64,000 bases of DNA from Pardosa pseudoannulata (taxonomy: Eukaryota; Arthropoda; Arachnida; Araneae; Lycosidae): contig CM063502.1 of NCBI GenBank assembly GCA_032207245.1, positions 74,085,009-74,149,008 of the forward strand. Reading direction: 5' to 3'. The position numbers were made by a program, and so were the translations under genes. Positions within the stretch are counted from its first letter, which is position 1, and the number at the start of each line of letters is the position of its first letter. The notes beneath the pieces are model-generated. The model had not been told where the DNA came from and did not search any database. It saw nothing but the letters and a program-made list of their open reading frames with translations. This document shows positions 39,740 to 54,559 of this stretch, in pieces.

Positions 39740-40830
39740 CAATTTAAATTTAACCAGCAATGCACTATTACAAGAACCAAGAAATTCAAGTAAAGTATTT
39801 TTATTGGTTATTTATTTAGTCCACAATTTAATCAACTGTTATATAAAGACACAAAAATGTGAAGGGAAATAGAAGTATGAAATACATTTGGTTGTAAATA
39901 GACCTCACTCTGAAATAAATTGAAATAAATTTAGCTACGAAAATTCTTTTGCAAAATGTATTCCATAAACTACAAAGAATTATTGAATCCAATTATTTAC
40001 TACCAACATAATTTTCTTGGAAGCTACTTACGAAAAAGGAAATTTAAATTTAATGTCGTATAAATTAACTCAGAAATTTCTGAAATTAAATACAGCATTT
40101 TTTGTTACTTTTAAACTAATAATATCAATTCTGTTCGCAATTTAATTTGTCACTTGGTATAAAAACATCAACCTAGAAGTTGAAGTAAATGTATAAAATG
40201 TACTTAATTGTAATTAGACTTCGAGTACTGAAACTAGGAGTTCAATATTAATTCAAATATATTTTCATAGCATAATTCTTTTGTAAAAGGTATTTCATAA
40301 ATTGCACTGAATTTTTTCGCTACATTCAGTTATATACCACCATTGTTATTTTTTAGAAAAAAAAAAAGTTATGAAAAAGGTAATTGAAACTTAATCTCCA
40401 TTATATTCAGAGAGAAATCTAAAAATTTAAATACAGTATTGTTTATATTTCTGCTAAAAATATTTATTCAGTTTTCAATTGAAATTGTCAATAGTTATGA
40501 AGACACGAATTTAAAAAGTGAAGTAAAAATATAAAAGATACCTGATTGTAATTAGGCCTCACTCAGTAATACTGAAGTATACACTAAGCAATACTGCTGT
40601 AAGAAAGACTGGTATAAAAAAGCGATTTAAACTTGATCAATAATAAACTAAGATAAAAATCTGGAAATTCAAATAAAATATATTTTATTTGTCTTCCTAT
40701 AAATTATTTGTTTAGTCAGCAATTGAAATCATAATTTGTTATTAAGACACCAACTTCTAAATTTAACCAAAAATAGAAAGGATACTTGATTGTAATTAGA
40801 CCTTACAAACTGGAAATGGGAATCCGAATT
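39740..40830 (+). repeat. Degenerate tandem array, units of about 240-340 bp
   Basis: The landmark GTAATTAGAC/GTAATTAGGCCTCAC occurs at about 39,893, 40,209, 40,548 and 40,790. TTTTGCAAAATGTATTCCATAA at 39,949 matches TTTTGTAAAAGGTATTTCATAA at 40,270. All copies are strongly diverged, and no coding frame is kept. Confidence 0.65.
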
Positions 40831-41499
40831 TAATTCTAAGAAATTTAGACAGGAGATATTTATCTATATTAAGATAATAGTTATTTTCGTTATCTATATA
40901 ATTTCCGATTTCGTTTTCTTGCAGAACTTATTACAGAAATGTACTGATTCCTTAATTCCACAACACAAATAAGAAAATACACCGAGAGTTTAGACGTATT
41001 AATCTAGTCATCCATCAAACCAGCAGGCAATGAGTGCAATTGTCTTTATAAACAGTTTAAAAATGCATTTGCAAATTATTCCATCTGCATGTGATATTCT
41101 GGACTTCAGATGTTGGTGAAAAGTCTTGTTCTGTTCTACAAATTAATAAAAGCAAACTCGTGTAATATTGCTTTTACTAAATGAAGCTAAAAAGTTAACA
41201 TATGATTAAAAATTATATAATATCTTTATATAATATTAATTATTCAGTAGAACTTAATATTTGTTACTTTCAATCGAAGCATTGCTTCATAATGAGTTGA
41301 TTATATCTGGTTATAATGCTTAAATAAGGTCACACACGGAGAAAAAATAAGCATGATATATGTTTCCTTTTACATAAAGGTGCTCATTTTTACTTACCTT
41401 TATTACTGAAAATTAAGCATGTAAACTATTTCATGTCACAATGTTAAAAAAATGTAAAGCTTGAAGTACGAAACAAAATCAGAAAATCCGAAATTTCTA

Positions 41500-42660
41500 G
41501 TCCCTAAAATACCTTTTAAAAAGGAATTCTTAATATGCCAATTCAGTTATAAGAATATAAAATATTCGTTTTGCCTCACTAAGTTTATCTAATCAAATTA
41601 TGCTAATAAAAAAGGAATTGGAATATTTATCAATTTAATCCAAGTGAACCTTTAAAAAACACTATTAAGAATTAAATATTGACTGCTAAAAATAACAGAT
41701 TCTTTATAATTTGAGTACTCCTAGAGACATAGACGGAAACATAAAGAAAATAAAATGCTAAAATATTTTGGAGTATATGAATAAAATGGTTTTATTATAT
41801 TCTGAGCTTTAAAAAATAATATAACTTAAAAAATTTATACCTGTAAACAGTATTTACTTGCAAGAAATAAATATCTTCATTATATGCCTGTTGAAACAAT
41901 ATTTAAAAATTTTAATTGAGTAGTTTTCAGCTTTCGCAATCAGCCTCAAGCCTGTCTTAACAATGTTTAAGAACTCTTGTAATTGCCGAAGAGGGACTAT
42001 TCTAAGTAAAATAACTGCACAGCCTCTGTGAACTTATCTGATCAAATTTCCCTCATAAATTAAATTTGAAATATCTATTAATTTAAATTAGGTAAAGGTC
42101 AAACATATTAATACAAATTAATTATTACCTATTAAAAATAACATTTGTTTTTAAGTTTGAGTAATCTTACAGAGTTATAAGTAAACAACATGAAAATAAA
42201 AAACTAAAAATCTTTTTCAATAAGAATAAAATAGTATTTTTTAAATTCCGAGCTATTAGAAATTATATAACCTAAAATTTAATAACAAAAAAAGGATAGC
42301 ACATTCTTTGATACCAGATAGTATCGATAAAATTGAATTAGTTTTAATCGCTTATCCAGCTTTTTAGATAAAATATATTTTTCTTTTGTAAAAAATAGCT
42401 TACATTTGTTAATTCTAGATGAAACTTTCAACAAATATAGTCTCCGAGAATCACTTTTGAAGCCAGATCAGGAAAAAAAGAAAATGTTAAAAACTTATTA
42501 ACAAACAGTTAATATCTTCATTCAATGACTACTGAAACTACATTTAAAAATTTTAATCGCCTCCTCCAAGTTTTAGCTCTCGTAATCAGCCTCAAATATT
42601 GTCTTAACGAAGTTGAAGAACTCTTGTAACTGTCAGAGAGAAACTGTTCTGAGAAAAGGA
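41500..42660 (+). repeat. Diverged ~0.6-kb tandem duplication ending at the candidate promoter
   Basis: AATCAGCCTCAAGCCTGTC-TTAACAATG at about 41,939 matches AATCAGCCTCAAATATTGTC-TTAACGAAG at about 42,576, and AAGAACTCTTGTAATTGCC matches AAGAACTCTTGTAACTGTC. The upstream 41.6-41.9 and 42.07-42.3 kb stretches also align. The second copy runs directly into the GC-rich block at 42.66 kb. Confidence 0.7.
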
Positions 42661-42912
42661 GCCGGACAGCAAGTGAAGAGAGGTCAGTTGGCGCTGAAGA
42701 AGTTAGTTGTTTGGCGAGAAGAGACAAACTGAGTTCGCCAAAGGAGAGAGAGTTTTGAAAGGAGTCGCCGGCGGGGCAGCTAGAGTGCTTGTGAATCTCC
42801 AACAGCGAGCATCAACTTTCAGAGCAGTTTTTCTCCCGCAGCTCTGGATGTTTATAGTCCTCTCCATCCTCCATTTGAAATCCCTGTTCCTTTATAGGGA
42901 CTTCAAACTCAG
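42660..42912 (+). promoter_or_regulatory. Candidate promoter and 5' UTR exon of the LRR gene
   Basis: This roughly 250-bp block is markedly more GC- and purine-rich than its flanks. It contains an arthropod-type initiator TCAGTT with the presumed +1 A near 42,686, no TATA box at -30, and a possible donor AG|GTATCA after 42,912. It lies about 0.75 kb upstream of the LRR signal-peptide exon on the same strand. The open frames through it (42,707-42,946 plus; 42,518-42,802 minus) resemble no protein I know. A 5' UTR exon spliced to an acceptor near 43.6 kb is an inference. A relic of a mobile element is the main alternative. Confidence 0.35.
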
Positions 42913-43672
42913 GTATCATTTTGTAGGCTATTTTCATGCAATTTAAAAACGACAACTACTTAAAACTGCTCTATGCTTTTCATATTTTAGTTTTTCTTAC
43001 TTTTACGAATAAATACAGAGAAACGAAAGTTATGTCAAAATATAACGATTCAGGGTTTTACACTAAGTTTAGAACTATGTTTTGATGCTAGCCGTTATTA
43101 GACTTAAGATTTATCCAGGAGAAACTTGGATATATTGCATTATATTCTACTTGAACTATTTTTAGAATGGTAAACAGTCAGAAAAGTCAGATATATAAAA
43201 TGTATAGAATGACCAAAAAACATTCCTTTCACCTTGGTATTCTTAATAAATAAATTTATTTTACATGTCAACAATGAACTCTATGAATTCTAAATAATCA
43301 AATGATGTACATTCCAAGTTATATTTTTGTTAATGTTTTGAAAGTCGAATACATACTCTGAACTAAGATGTAATTTTCATGTCATTGTCATAGAGTCGAA
43401 AGACTCAGTTAAAAATCAAGTATCTTCACTCAGACAGAAGATCTGATATTTATGACTTTGAACTATTTTTTGAACTTCCAGAACTTACAGAAAAAAACAT
43501 GAAACATTTCCAAAGACCAAAATCATCCCTTTGAACATATATCTATTTGAAGATATAAATGCAAGAATGTTAACTATTTTAATGACGTGGTTTCGGCCAA
43601 TCTAAAAGCTAAATAAAATTATGAATGGTTCGAAGCATATTTTTCTATAAAACTTCTTCCTCACCTGAGCAA

Positions 43673-43884
43673 ATGTCACTTCTGAGAACATGCCTTTTCC
43701 TGAGTGTGGTCCTGTCTTTTGGAGCTTCGTCCACCGTAAGCGGAGGAGATTCTACAGCCGCGGGAAATGACCCGTGTCCGCAAAGCTGTGTTTGCACGGG
43801 AAACCCCGACTCCCGTCGCGTTGACTGTTCGAACCTTAACCTAACTGCAGTTCCGTCGGATATAGGACCATCAACTTCTATACT
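43673..43884 (+). CDS. First coding exon of a secreted or membrane leucine-rich-repeat protein (partial)
   Basis: The reading frame opens at 43,625, but I chose the Met at 43,673 because the residues that follow form a typical signal peptide (short basic start, Leu/Val-rich core, small residues near Ala-Ser-Ser). Next comes a low-complexity Ser/Gly/Ala linker, then an LRR N-terminal cap with Cys at residues 35, 39, 41 and 52 (CX3CXCX10C), and a lead-in to the first LRR (LNLTAVPSDIG...STSIL) carrying an NLT glycosylation sequon. A consensus donor GTAAGT starts at 43,885 and splits the final Leu codon in phase 2; read-through would hit TAA at once. LRRNT caps shield the first repeat of extracellular LRR proteins such as Slit, peroxidasin, LRIG or LGR receptors, and a phase-2 break at this point is common among them. 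The family member cannot be named from this exon. It is clearly less AT-rich than its surroundings. Later exons were not found, so intron 1 probably leaves the window. Confidence 0.85.
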
Positions 43885-43919
43885 GTAAGTACTTAATAAT
43901 TTTTTATAAACTGTAGTGA

Positions 43920-44780
43920 TCAATAATTACAGATTATTCTAGTGATTTTATACTTGAAATTTTTTTTATTCTTGATCTAATTCTCGTATTAAAATTAACA
44001 GGGAAATATTAAAATTTGTGCTTTCAGCAACGAGAATTTCAAAACTTTTCTATAATGCTTACCTTGTATCTCCATTGAAACAATAAATATTTAACGTAGC
44101 AATAGTGACAATCGAAATAAATACCTACAATTGTTTATGTGTTGAATGATAATTGAACAATAATTATTTGCCAGTGAAGTCTATTTAACAAATGGATGTG
44201 TAATTATAATCTAGACAGAAATTATTAAAAAATAATCATCATTGCTAGATACAAACTTATATTTGTGTTTTAGATTAAGTCAATTACAATATGAACTTTT
44301 AAGTGACAGTCGCAATGTTTCCAGCAAATAACACTCATAAATATTCCTTATTAATTTAAAATGATGCCCTGTGTATCTAATATCTCTCAACTTTAATGCA
44401 ACTTCATTTATAGTTGCTGGAGCGACATAAATAGAAACTGTTATAACTGGAAATTACAATTTTTTTTGTTTAAATAGATGATTTAGTGACCGCACAGTAT
44501 ATAAAATAGTTATTCAAATGAGTAACAAAAAGATAAATAAAAAATGAGTATATTTCGTGAGCTTCAATAGGGCCTTGACCTTTGAACACCGGTTTAATTT
44601 TTTCTTCATTGCTGGACTTCGTAAAAATTTAACGTGATTGCATTGTTAGACTTTATAACAGCCTGCAATGTAGTCACCATTTTTCATTATAAAATTAGTG
44701 AAAATATTAAAAGTATCAATTTAATTTAGTTTCACTTGTTACTGTGAAGTTAGAAAATTTGCTGCAAAAATACTTGCAAC
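43920..44780. other. AT-rich intronic DNA, nothing recognised
   Basis: No exon, RNA gene or repeat can be supported. Confidence 0.4.
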
Positions 44781-44785
44781 TTATA

Positions 44786-45471
44786 AATAAAATTATTTTA
44801 TTTCAAAAATTACTCTTAGAGTCGAATAAGATTAAAAAAAAAACTTGTAAAGTAATTTTATGATATCAGTATTGAAATTACTTTTGATTTATATTACGGT
44901 AGATTTTCTGAATTTTTTTTAAATATTACAATATTTTAAAAGGAATTCACGATTTTCTGGGAATAATTTGTTGCTTTCCTTTTAATCCTGAAAATTATGT
45001 ATTCATTAATATATAAACAATGTATTCATTCCTTACAATACATTGTACTATTTACGTGAAGAACAAATATATACCCAGCATCGAAAATATATTTCAGCAT
45101 ATTTGATTTCGTTTTGAAAGCTGATTTGGAATAAAATTATTTTATTCCAAAAATTACTTGTAGAGTCGAATAAGATTATAAAAAACCCATGTAAAGTAAT
45201 TTTTTAATCCAAGTATTGAAATTACTTTTGATTTATATTACGGTAGCTTTCCTGAATTTTTTTTAAATACTAAAATATTTTAAAAGGAATTCACGATTTT
45301 AAAGGAATAGTTTGCTGCTTTCCTTTTTATCCTGAAAGTTATGTATTCATTAATATATAAACAATGTATTAATCCCCTAGAATACATTGTACTATTTACG
45401 TGAAGAACAAATATATACCCAGAGTCGAAAGTATATTTCAGCATATTCGGTTTCGTTTTGAAAGCTGATTT
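44786..45471 (+). repeat. 344-bp tandem duplication
   Basis: AATAAAATTATTTTATT begins both copies (44,786 and 45,130). The copies share TTAGAGTCGAATAAG-type, GAAATTACTTTTGATTTATA, ACATTGTACTATTTACGTG and TTTCGTTTTGAAAGCTGATT stretches, with scattered substitutions. The 74-codon minus frame at 45,280-45,504 lies in copy 2 and is not kept in copy 1. Confidence 0.92.
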
Positions 45472-45499
45472 ATGAATCCTTCTAAAGAAATTTATCGAT

Positions 45500-48400
45500 G
45501 ACAATGCATCATAATTATGTTTAAAGAACTAATAACTATTATTAAAGCATCACCAGTAAACCCCAACAAACGCTATCGTTTTTCTGTCTTATTTAATTAC
45601 TCGGTAATTATAATAATTAGTCATGAGCCCTTATTTTCCTAGGATATACTTTTACAAACTTTCTTGGAACATTAAAAAAAGCTCAGAATGCAAAACACTT
45701 TAAAACATGAACTCTATATTTCATCTGTGCCCAAAGTTAAAACCCTTTTCTCACGTTAAATAAGCTTTACGTAATGAAATTTTTCTTTGAAAAGAGATAA
45801 AGAAGAAACAATGAAAAACTCATCCTATCAAGCAGTTTTTAGCCATCTGTTGCGGTTCAAATAATTGATCGAATACCATCCAGTTAACCTCGAAGCAAGT
45901 AGCTGACTTAACAAGATTAACTAAAACATTACTTTAGGGGAAGTATTAAAGTAAAGGGAAATATAGGCGGCATAAAAGAGAAAAATCTGAAAGCTCAAAC
46001 AATTACGCAAAGAAAGAATCTTTGAAAGTGTCCATTTATAAATTTCAAGATGACTTATGATATCTGAGGAGGAAACTTCGATGTACTTCTCTCCAAAATT
46101 CTAAATCCTATAAAAGTTCTAAAGAAAAATTTCATGAAATCTATAATTTTAAGAAAAAATATTTAAATATATTTTGAGTTTATTTTAAGTGAAATCAGAC
46201 TCCAGGTTTTCAACTCTTTAGGAAAATAACAAACTTATGCACTAATATTTTCAAAACTTTTCGTTTTATACATAAAAGAGGTAGTAATATTTATTATATA
46301 TTTTTCTCTTTAAAAGTATCTGCCCTTGATATTACACTATTTACAATTTTTCACAGGAAGCTTCAGTATCATGTATTCAATCAATTTTTAAATCTTTCAT
46401 TGGAATTTTAAGGCTAACTCCAAATGCAGCAAATGTATATTTTTGTGTGATTTACGTGAAGAATGTACGCTTTCAATAATCGTTCTAAATATCAATCTCT
46501 GTAAAAATACCACAGTCAAAACTGAAAGAAAAGAAAGGAAATCTCATTATCCCAATTGCACTCAATAGCTTACGAATCTCTTAAAATGAAATATTACAGT
46601 ATATGACACTTAATTAAAAAGGCATTTTGAATGAAAATTTGAACATTTTCTGATATTTTGAATAATAATCAGTATTTAATTTTCAACACACTTAATTCTG
46701 CAATATTTATTTTCAGCGATAGATGTTGCATTTATTTTAAATTATTTCTTCTTAGCATCAATTTCTAGAATCAACATTTTGGTTCTTTTAACAAAAGAAA
46801 ATAAGGCTTTTCAGGGCATTCGAAGGGAAAATAGTAAATGAGCATTCATTTTTCTTAAGATTTTACTACTTATAAAACATAAAATATCTGCTTCTTCTAT
46901 TTTAGATTGTATTATCCTATTAGTTAAAACAGCATTAACCTATCATATAAAAATAAATGTGATTCAAGTAATTAATCATATTTCAAATTATTTAGAAATT
47001 TACAAGATTTCATTGGTTGCTTTTACAGTAGAAATATAACATGATATGATTTTCAAATGCTGCATATAATTCAAATAATTAAAATGGTCACTTTTTTTTA
47101 ACCTTAACTTTATATTAGACATTAGACACTTGCAAATAAGCTAATATTTTACAACCTTTTTTGAAGTTTCGACCATGAAACCTTTTTTTTTTATATATCA
47201 TAGTAGCAATATGTCTGTAGCAATCTGTCACATTTGCCAAATGCACTTAATTAAATGATATTTAACAATATTTGATATTTCTATAACAGTTAAATCTACT
47301 TTTAATTTTTAATATTCATTGCAATCTCTTTCATAATGTATTGTACAAAAGTACTAAAATTTTATAAAGTATATTACCTTAAGCATATAAGGATATGCAT
47401 GTTAATATTAAACAATTTAAAATAATTACTTACAGTATTGGATATTCTCTATTAATACTTGTTTTTATCTTATTTAAAGCATATTAAGTTTTAAAACTTT
47501 TAAAATTACAATTTACTGATGAGAAAAAATGAATACGTTGCTATGACATGAATATAAAGGGCATTTAAAAGTTATACAAAAATGAATATTTCAGCATTGA
47601 AACTTAATTAAATTCAACACTTTTAAATAACATTACGGTATGCGTAACAATGGTATACATTAAACAGATTTTCCTTCTATTTTTACTAAATGCATTTATT
47701 TTACAGTAAAATATATTCAGAGTTATACTCCTTTTTGTTTAAATAATATATAAAGCTAAAAATAAAGTCCAGCATACGAAATATAGGATATCACTTCTCT
47801 ACAAAAATAATTTTCATTTATTTAACTTGTCTTTAAACATGTATCTGAAAAATTGCTTTATATTGGAGAATAGTGGAATGCATGAATCAACAGCATATTA
47901 TATATTTAAAACAAGCTTTCAAAAATTACATTGCAAATTAATAAGCTTATTCAAATTTTATATTTCATGACTTTATAGTTAAACAAATAATTTTTCTAAT
48001 GGAGATTATTAACATAAAACTTATCACCATAATACTCATGACATGCAAACTCACAGATTAATAAGAATAGCGTTTTTCAAACCAAAACTTTATTCTACTA
48101 AAAAAGCAATCTTTATTTATTTTTACTATGAAAAGTCTATGAATTTTAGATGATAGAGAAGTCTGTGACTACTGTATGAAATTTAGATCTGTACATAAAA
48201 TGAAAGAAGTTCTCATGATATGCTACTTTTAATGATCTTTTAGTACATGGGATAGTTTATTTTCATAATACCAACAATGAAAATGTAATCACAATATTGG
48301 TTCTTTCCAGAAGAGTAAAAGAAAAATGAGAGACTACTAAACGGTTCTTACTTAACGAATCAAATTTACTCTCATTCTTAATATCTATTTACAAATGCTG

Positions 48401-48950
48401 TCGTTTTGGCTTTCTGCCTACGTTCAGTTGACAATTTGAAAAATTCCATAAGCTCACATTTACCAAATGCTTTATTTTATTTCAGTCATATCAATGTGTT
48501 TGCTTGGAGACAGGTTTTTCCCTATTCTATGCTGAAAGAATGATGAAATTTCAATTTACTTTTATGAATGGATTGGAAAGAAAAATGACTAAAACGAATT
48601 GAATTCCAAGACAGTGAATAATGGAATTTTGTAAATATTTGCGTTCTCTTGTATTTAAATTTTCCTGTCATACAGTCATGCGTACCGTTTAAAATATTCT
48701 ACAAACACAACATTTTAAAATGAATCTGAAATGTTTTAGAAAAATAATCTGTTTATGCAGATTTTCTGATAAAATAAATTTTTGTTTAGACTGAAATAAA
48801 ATTTCTCTCTTGTTTAAGAGATTATTTTGATTCTTTTATACATTATTTAATCGTACTATTTGACTTCAGCTGTCATGTTGGACATTTGCATCCCTTAAAG
48901 TTAATAAAGTTTATAAGGACATTAAAAGCAAAAATATTTATTTCAGCTAT
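45500..48950. other. AT-rich DNA, nothing recognised
   Basis: Long AT-rich, probably intronic stretch with no exon-like segment or element that I can support. Confidence 0.4.
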
Positions 48951-48974
48951 TTAAATCCATGCATGTAGTTTAAA

Positions 48975-49135
48975 TTGAATTAAAATTTTAATATATAAAA
49001 TTTTAAATAAAAATTAAAAATTAAATTTTAATAAATAAAATTTTAAATAAAAATAAAAAAAATAAAAATTAAATTTTAATAAATAAAATTTTATATAAAA
49101 ATAAAATTTAAAATTTAAAACAAAATTTTAGCAAA
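48975..49135. repeat. A/T-only degenerate minisatellite
   Basis: About four imperfect units built from TTTTAATAAATAAAATTTTA and AAATAAAAAT, almost free of G and C. Confidence 0.85.
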
Positions 49136-49139
49136 TAAG

Positions 49140-50230
49140 TATTTTTGAATGCTATCATATAATTTACATATAAACTATTTTTTAAAAATAACTGAGATCT
49201 GTTTTTTAAAAATTTAAATAATAAGCAAATGTATTATTTGTAGATTATTGTTAGTATTTCTTTATCATTGAACTTTACATTAAAATATGTATCCTTTTAT
49301 TTAAAAAAGCAAGCCGCGATTAAAGCATTATCGCTTAGAAATAAAACTTAACTACTAACAATGTTAGTAGGAGATTTTATATATTAAATATTTAGAATAC
49401 CGTGTATGCAATTTTTAACTAATGAATAAGTGAACAGAAATCAAATGTAACATTTTCTATATTTCTGAATTTTTAATAAATAAATATTTATCTATGCTAT
49501 CATAGCAGTTACATATTACTTTTTAAAATAAATGAGATTTTTTAATTAAAAAAATTTAAGTAATAAGTAAAAGTATAAACATTCAATTCTTGGTAACAGC
49601 TTTTTGTAAAGATCAGAAGCCATATACATTTATTAGCACTTAAATTATTTATTTCCATTAATTTAGCGAGCCTGTAAGTGACATATGAACGCAAAAGTAA
49701 TCCTCGTGTTGTATAGAATGTAATAAAACAATTCAAAATTGCTGTACTCCTGGAATATTTTATCTGTATAAGATAAACTTAATGAAATTTTAAACAAAGG
49801 AAACGTAACTTTTAGGTGAGAAGTAATTCTATCACAAGATATTTTAAATTTTTCAAGCTTCTCATGGCTCACTGGATATTCTTATCACCTAGAAACAGCA
49901 CATCGATATAAAATGTCGGTCCTCTCCTCCAAAGAAAAACACTTTATTGATTCTTTTTCTTTAATGGTATGCATATAACATAAAATTTTACCGTTAGAAC
50001 TTTTCAACTTTAACAAATGGTTACAAATGCTAATGTTGCAAAGTATTTGCCAAAAGTGAGATATTTATAAAGACATATTTAGAAATATATTTAATACCAT
50101 TGAAAACATGCAATTCATATTCTTCAGTTACGTTTAGATTTTCACTATAAGATGGGAGAAAAATTAATTTAAATTAAAAATTAAAACTGTTTGGATAGTT
50201 AATTGTAATTTTTTAACTATATCTGCCACA
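49140..50230. other. AT-rich DNA, nothing recognised
   Basis: Two short minus frames (49,542-49,872) have no recognisable domain. Confidence 0.4.
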
Positions 50231-50691
50231 CTTTAACCCTTTAAAGGTCACCAAAATAAATTCATGGTAATTTAATGCAATTTGTTTATAAATGCTATCT
50301 GTGAACATTGTAAATTTAAGATACGTAAATTTTCTTTATATTCCTTAGGAGGGTTGGCCTTAGAGGATACCCAAGGAGGGTTTCAGGAGCGGTTTAACTG
50401 CTAAACCCTCCCCTTGTACAGCTTTAATATTATGCCTTTTTAAAAGTTTAACTATACTGGAAGAACAATAAATGATATTTCTTAAACTGGTATAATAAAT
50501 AAATAGCTTAACAACTTATAAGTGTTGTCTGTAGAGATACTTTTATTTTGGGGTTGTAAGTGAGATAAATTGAATTACCGATATCTTAGGTACAGTAAGT
50601 TTACATACATATATTTAAATAAATAAATAAATAAATATGTTTAATGTAGAACTATCATCTGTAATAAATTTAAAATATCAAAAACGTAATA

Positions 50692-51374
<683 letters not shown>

Positions 51375-51619
51375 CCAAAAAATCCTCCATGTCTCCGAGA
51401 TTTTTTTTAATTGCAAAAGCTCTTGATTCCAAATCATTGGCTTTCATACATCACAGATGTATGAGATTGGAGCCGTATATAAATATAAAAAAATAAAGTA
51501 AAGTAGTTCAAACAGTAAAGTTTAAAAACAAAGATTTTTAATAAGTGGTTTTGCTACGAAACCACTGTCCGCTAAAAGGATAAAACAATAAAATTCATGG
51601 TAACAATTTTCACATTTCA

Positions 51620-52620
51620 ATCATATCTCATGACAATAATTAAAGATAATTTATGCTGAATTTTTAATAGAGTATGTACTTTGTATGAATTTACACATCC
51701 CAACGCTAAACACCATGATAATGTTATCAAAACATGTAAATTTGCTTCCTTATTCATTGCGATGTAATTTCTTTTAATAATGTCAATGACTTATCAGGAA
51801 ATTTTTGCTGATTCATTTCATTCATAGGTGTAGGTCAGGAAGTGTCAAGTCATCTCCTCATAATTACTGGTTTCTTGAAAAGAAAATAGCATGGTTATAT
51901 TTCAAAGACGAGTATTAAATACTAAAAAAGGGATAATTGTGTATTCATGTCGTCATAGAAGGAATGACTTGATTTAAAACAGACCATTTTTTTAAAGAAG
52001 CATACAATTAAGGTGAAGTGTTAGTTACTGCAGTCCAGCAGTGTAGAGAATATTCCTAGGAGGATGCACTGATCTATTAATCAGAAAAAAAATTCGTCTT
52101 TGTTCCATCTTGACGTGAAAGATATTTGACGTTTTCTAACAAGCAAAACAATTTCGATCATTTAATCTTGTGCTCGTTGAGTGGCAACTTATTTTGCATA
52201 CGTGATGTAGAAGAGGAAAAAGAAATGCTCGAGTACCTATAAGTCAACAACATACTCTGCTCGTGTCACCACCTCTGGGCTGGAAGAAAGACACCAGTAT
52301 TATCTCATGCCAAAAACAACAAACATCTCAAAAAGCGCGAGAAAACTGACACAAATAAAGATTCAACTTGTCTCAGAAAAACAGCTTTATGCTTACGACC
52401 TTTGCAGCTTCTTCTGGAGAGATATATGTTAGAAGCTTCGTGCTGAAGAAATTTTCAGCAAAAGAAATAAAAGAATTAATAGAAACAAGTTATGATTTTT
52501 GCTGTTGAAAAAGCATTCAATAAAGAATTATTAATGCTGCATTTAAGAATATACTTACTATAATTATTCATAATTTCTAGACATAGAGATAAAAAATAGC
52601 ACAAATTGAATAGAAAAACA
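51620..52620. other. Mixed-composition intronic DNA, possibly conserved
   Basis: The stretch 51,780-52,480 is less AT-rich than its surroundings and has no frame with splice context. It may hold conserved non-coding DNA, but nothing specific can be supported. Confidence 0.2.
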
Positions 52621-52648
52621 CTCATAATTAAAGAAAGAATGTCTAAAA

Positions 52649-52765
<117 letters not shown>

Positions 52766-52799
52766 CTACTTGTGTGTATATGCTATAAAATATCTTTTT

Positions 52800-54530
52800 T
52801 AACTACTTAAAAATGAATTTCTATACAGACTTCAAACGTTAACAACCGCATTTATACTCTCTTATAAAAACTGATCCATTAGATACTGAAACTGTAAAAC
52901 TTTCATACATAAATCTCTTTTTATTTTAGTTTTTAAGGGAAATATAAACAATCGTTATCTGCTATCTCTCTATAAAACTTTTACCTTAAAGAATTACTGA
53001 TAAATTTGAATATTTTTAAAAGCGGGATAAGAATGTGTAATCGGTTTTTAAAGTTTTGTTACTAAGAAATATATTAGGTCTCTATCTATAAATATTTTTT
53101 AAAATCACAACTGGAATTAAAAATAAACTTTATATTAAAATCATCTTAACATTTGGGATAACTTTTCAGTTACTAGTAAAATAAACTATATTACAAATTC
53201 TTTGACGTAAATTTATGCCCAATTATTCATGCAAATTTTCATGCAATTATATTTATACAATATCCCTATTAATACTGAAAACATAATTATATTTTCTTCC
53301 TACCCTTATCTATATGAATCAAAAATATTTTTAATAGAATGTTTATTTACAGAAAGCATATAATATAAATATATAAATAGTTTTATAAACGATTATACAC
53401 TTCAAGTCAGATTTGTTTCTCCTTTTATACTTAAGTTATATTTTATTTTAATTCTGATTCTCTTAAAAATTTGTGGTTGATCTCCATTCACATTTTATCA
53501 AATCTATCATTATTAACCATATTTAAAAAGAAAACGCCAAGTGAAAACTACCAGTTTAACTGTACTACTAGCTATTTCATCTGACGATTCTAATTAAGAT
53601 GCCAATCGAGGAAACTTTCTATGCAATATTTTCTCATATTTAATTTTCTAGTCCATACTTAAAAAAAGTATTAGTCTTTTTTAGAGTTAACATGCATTAA
53701 ATGTAATACCAATGACTGATAAAAGAAAATTTATATTTGGAAATAAGAATCTGAATATTTTATGTGTATAGAAATAACAAGTAGTAGTTAAAAATAACTG
53801 AAAATATAGAAATAACTAGAAAGAATAATCAATGTGTATTTTATAACATATCCAATTAAAAAGCAAATTTAAAGGAAAACAAAAACTTGAGATTACACAC
53901 ATAACGAATTCATTTTAAATTTACTGCAGGGTTTTATTGTATTTTCTCTAAAATTCTAGAAAAAATAATATTTCGGTAATAATAGCGTATACTATATATA
54001 ATAAAATATTTTGATTATTTCAGTTACAAAATTATCCTTTTATAACCAAATACATTTATAAAATGTAATAGAAGAGGTTGGGTGAAACTACTAATCAAAT
54101 AAGAAATAAAATTAAAATTGCACAAAATGTAAATGAGGGTGAACTTGCTCAAATACTCACAGTTAATGGCAAAGTGAGCCAACCTCGCACAAACGCTCAT
54201 AGATCCAAATATATTAATGTATGGGATATTTAACTTTATGAAATAATTTTAGTTTCATGTATAGTAAAGATCAGTAAAGAAGATCATAAACTGGAAGTTT
54301 TCTAGTATAAGAAATAATGCGTGGTTATAAGTACTAAGAAACATTTCATAAGGTCCTACTGAAAACTTATTAATTTAAGTATCTTTCAGAAATGAAGTTC
54401 ATATTACAAATAATTAATCTTTCTGTTAGTATTTAGATTTTTAAATTTTATTTCATATCATCAAAACTTCAAATTAAGTTCCGGATTATCTAAACAGCGA
54501 ATAACAAATAAATTACAAGCAAATGGAATG
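52800..54530. other. AT-rich DNA, nothing recognised
   Basis: No gene, RNA or element can be supported. Confidence 0.4.
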
Positions 54531-54559
54531 TAGCTTCTTATAAAACAAGTATGTTCTGT

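Noticed and set aside
42707..42946. 79-codon frame as an independent protein
   Set aside because: Unrecognised, overlaps a minus-strand frame of similar length, and lies where a promoter/5' UTR is more likely.
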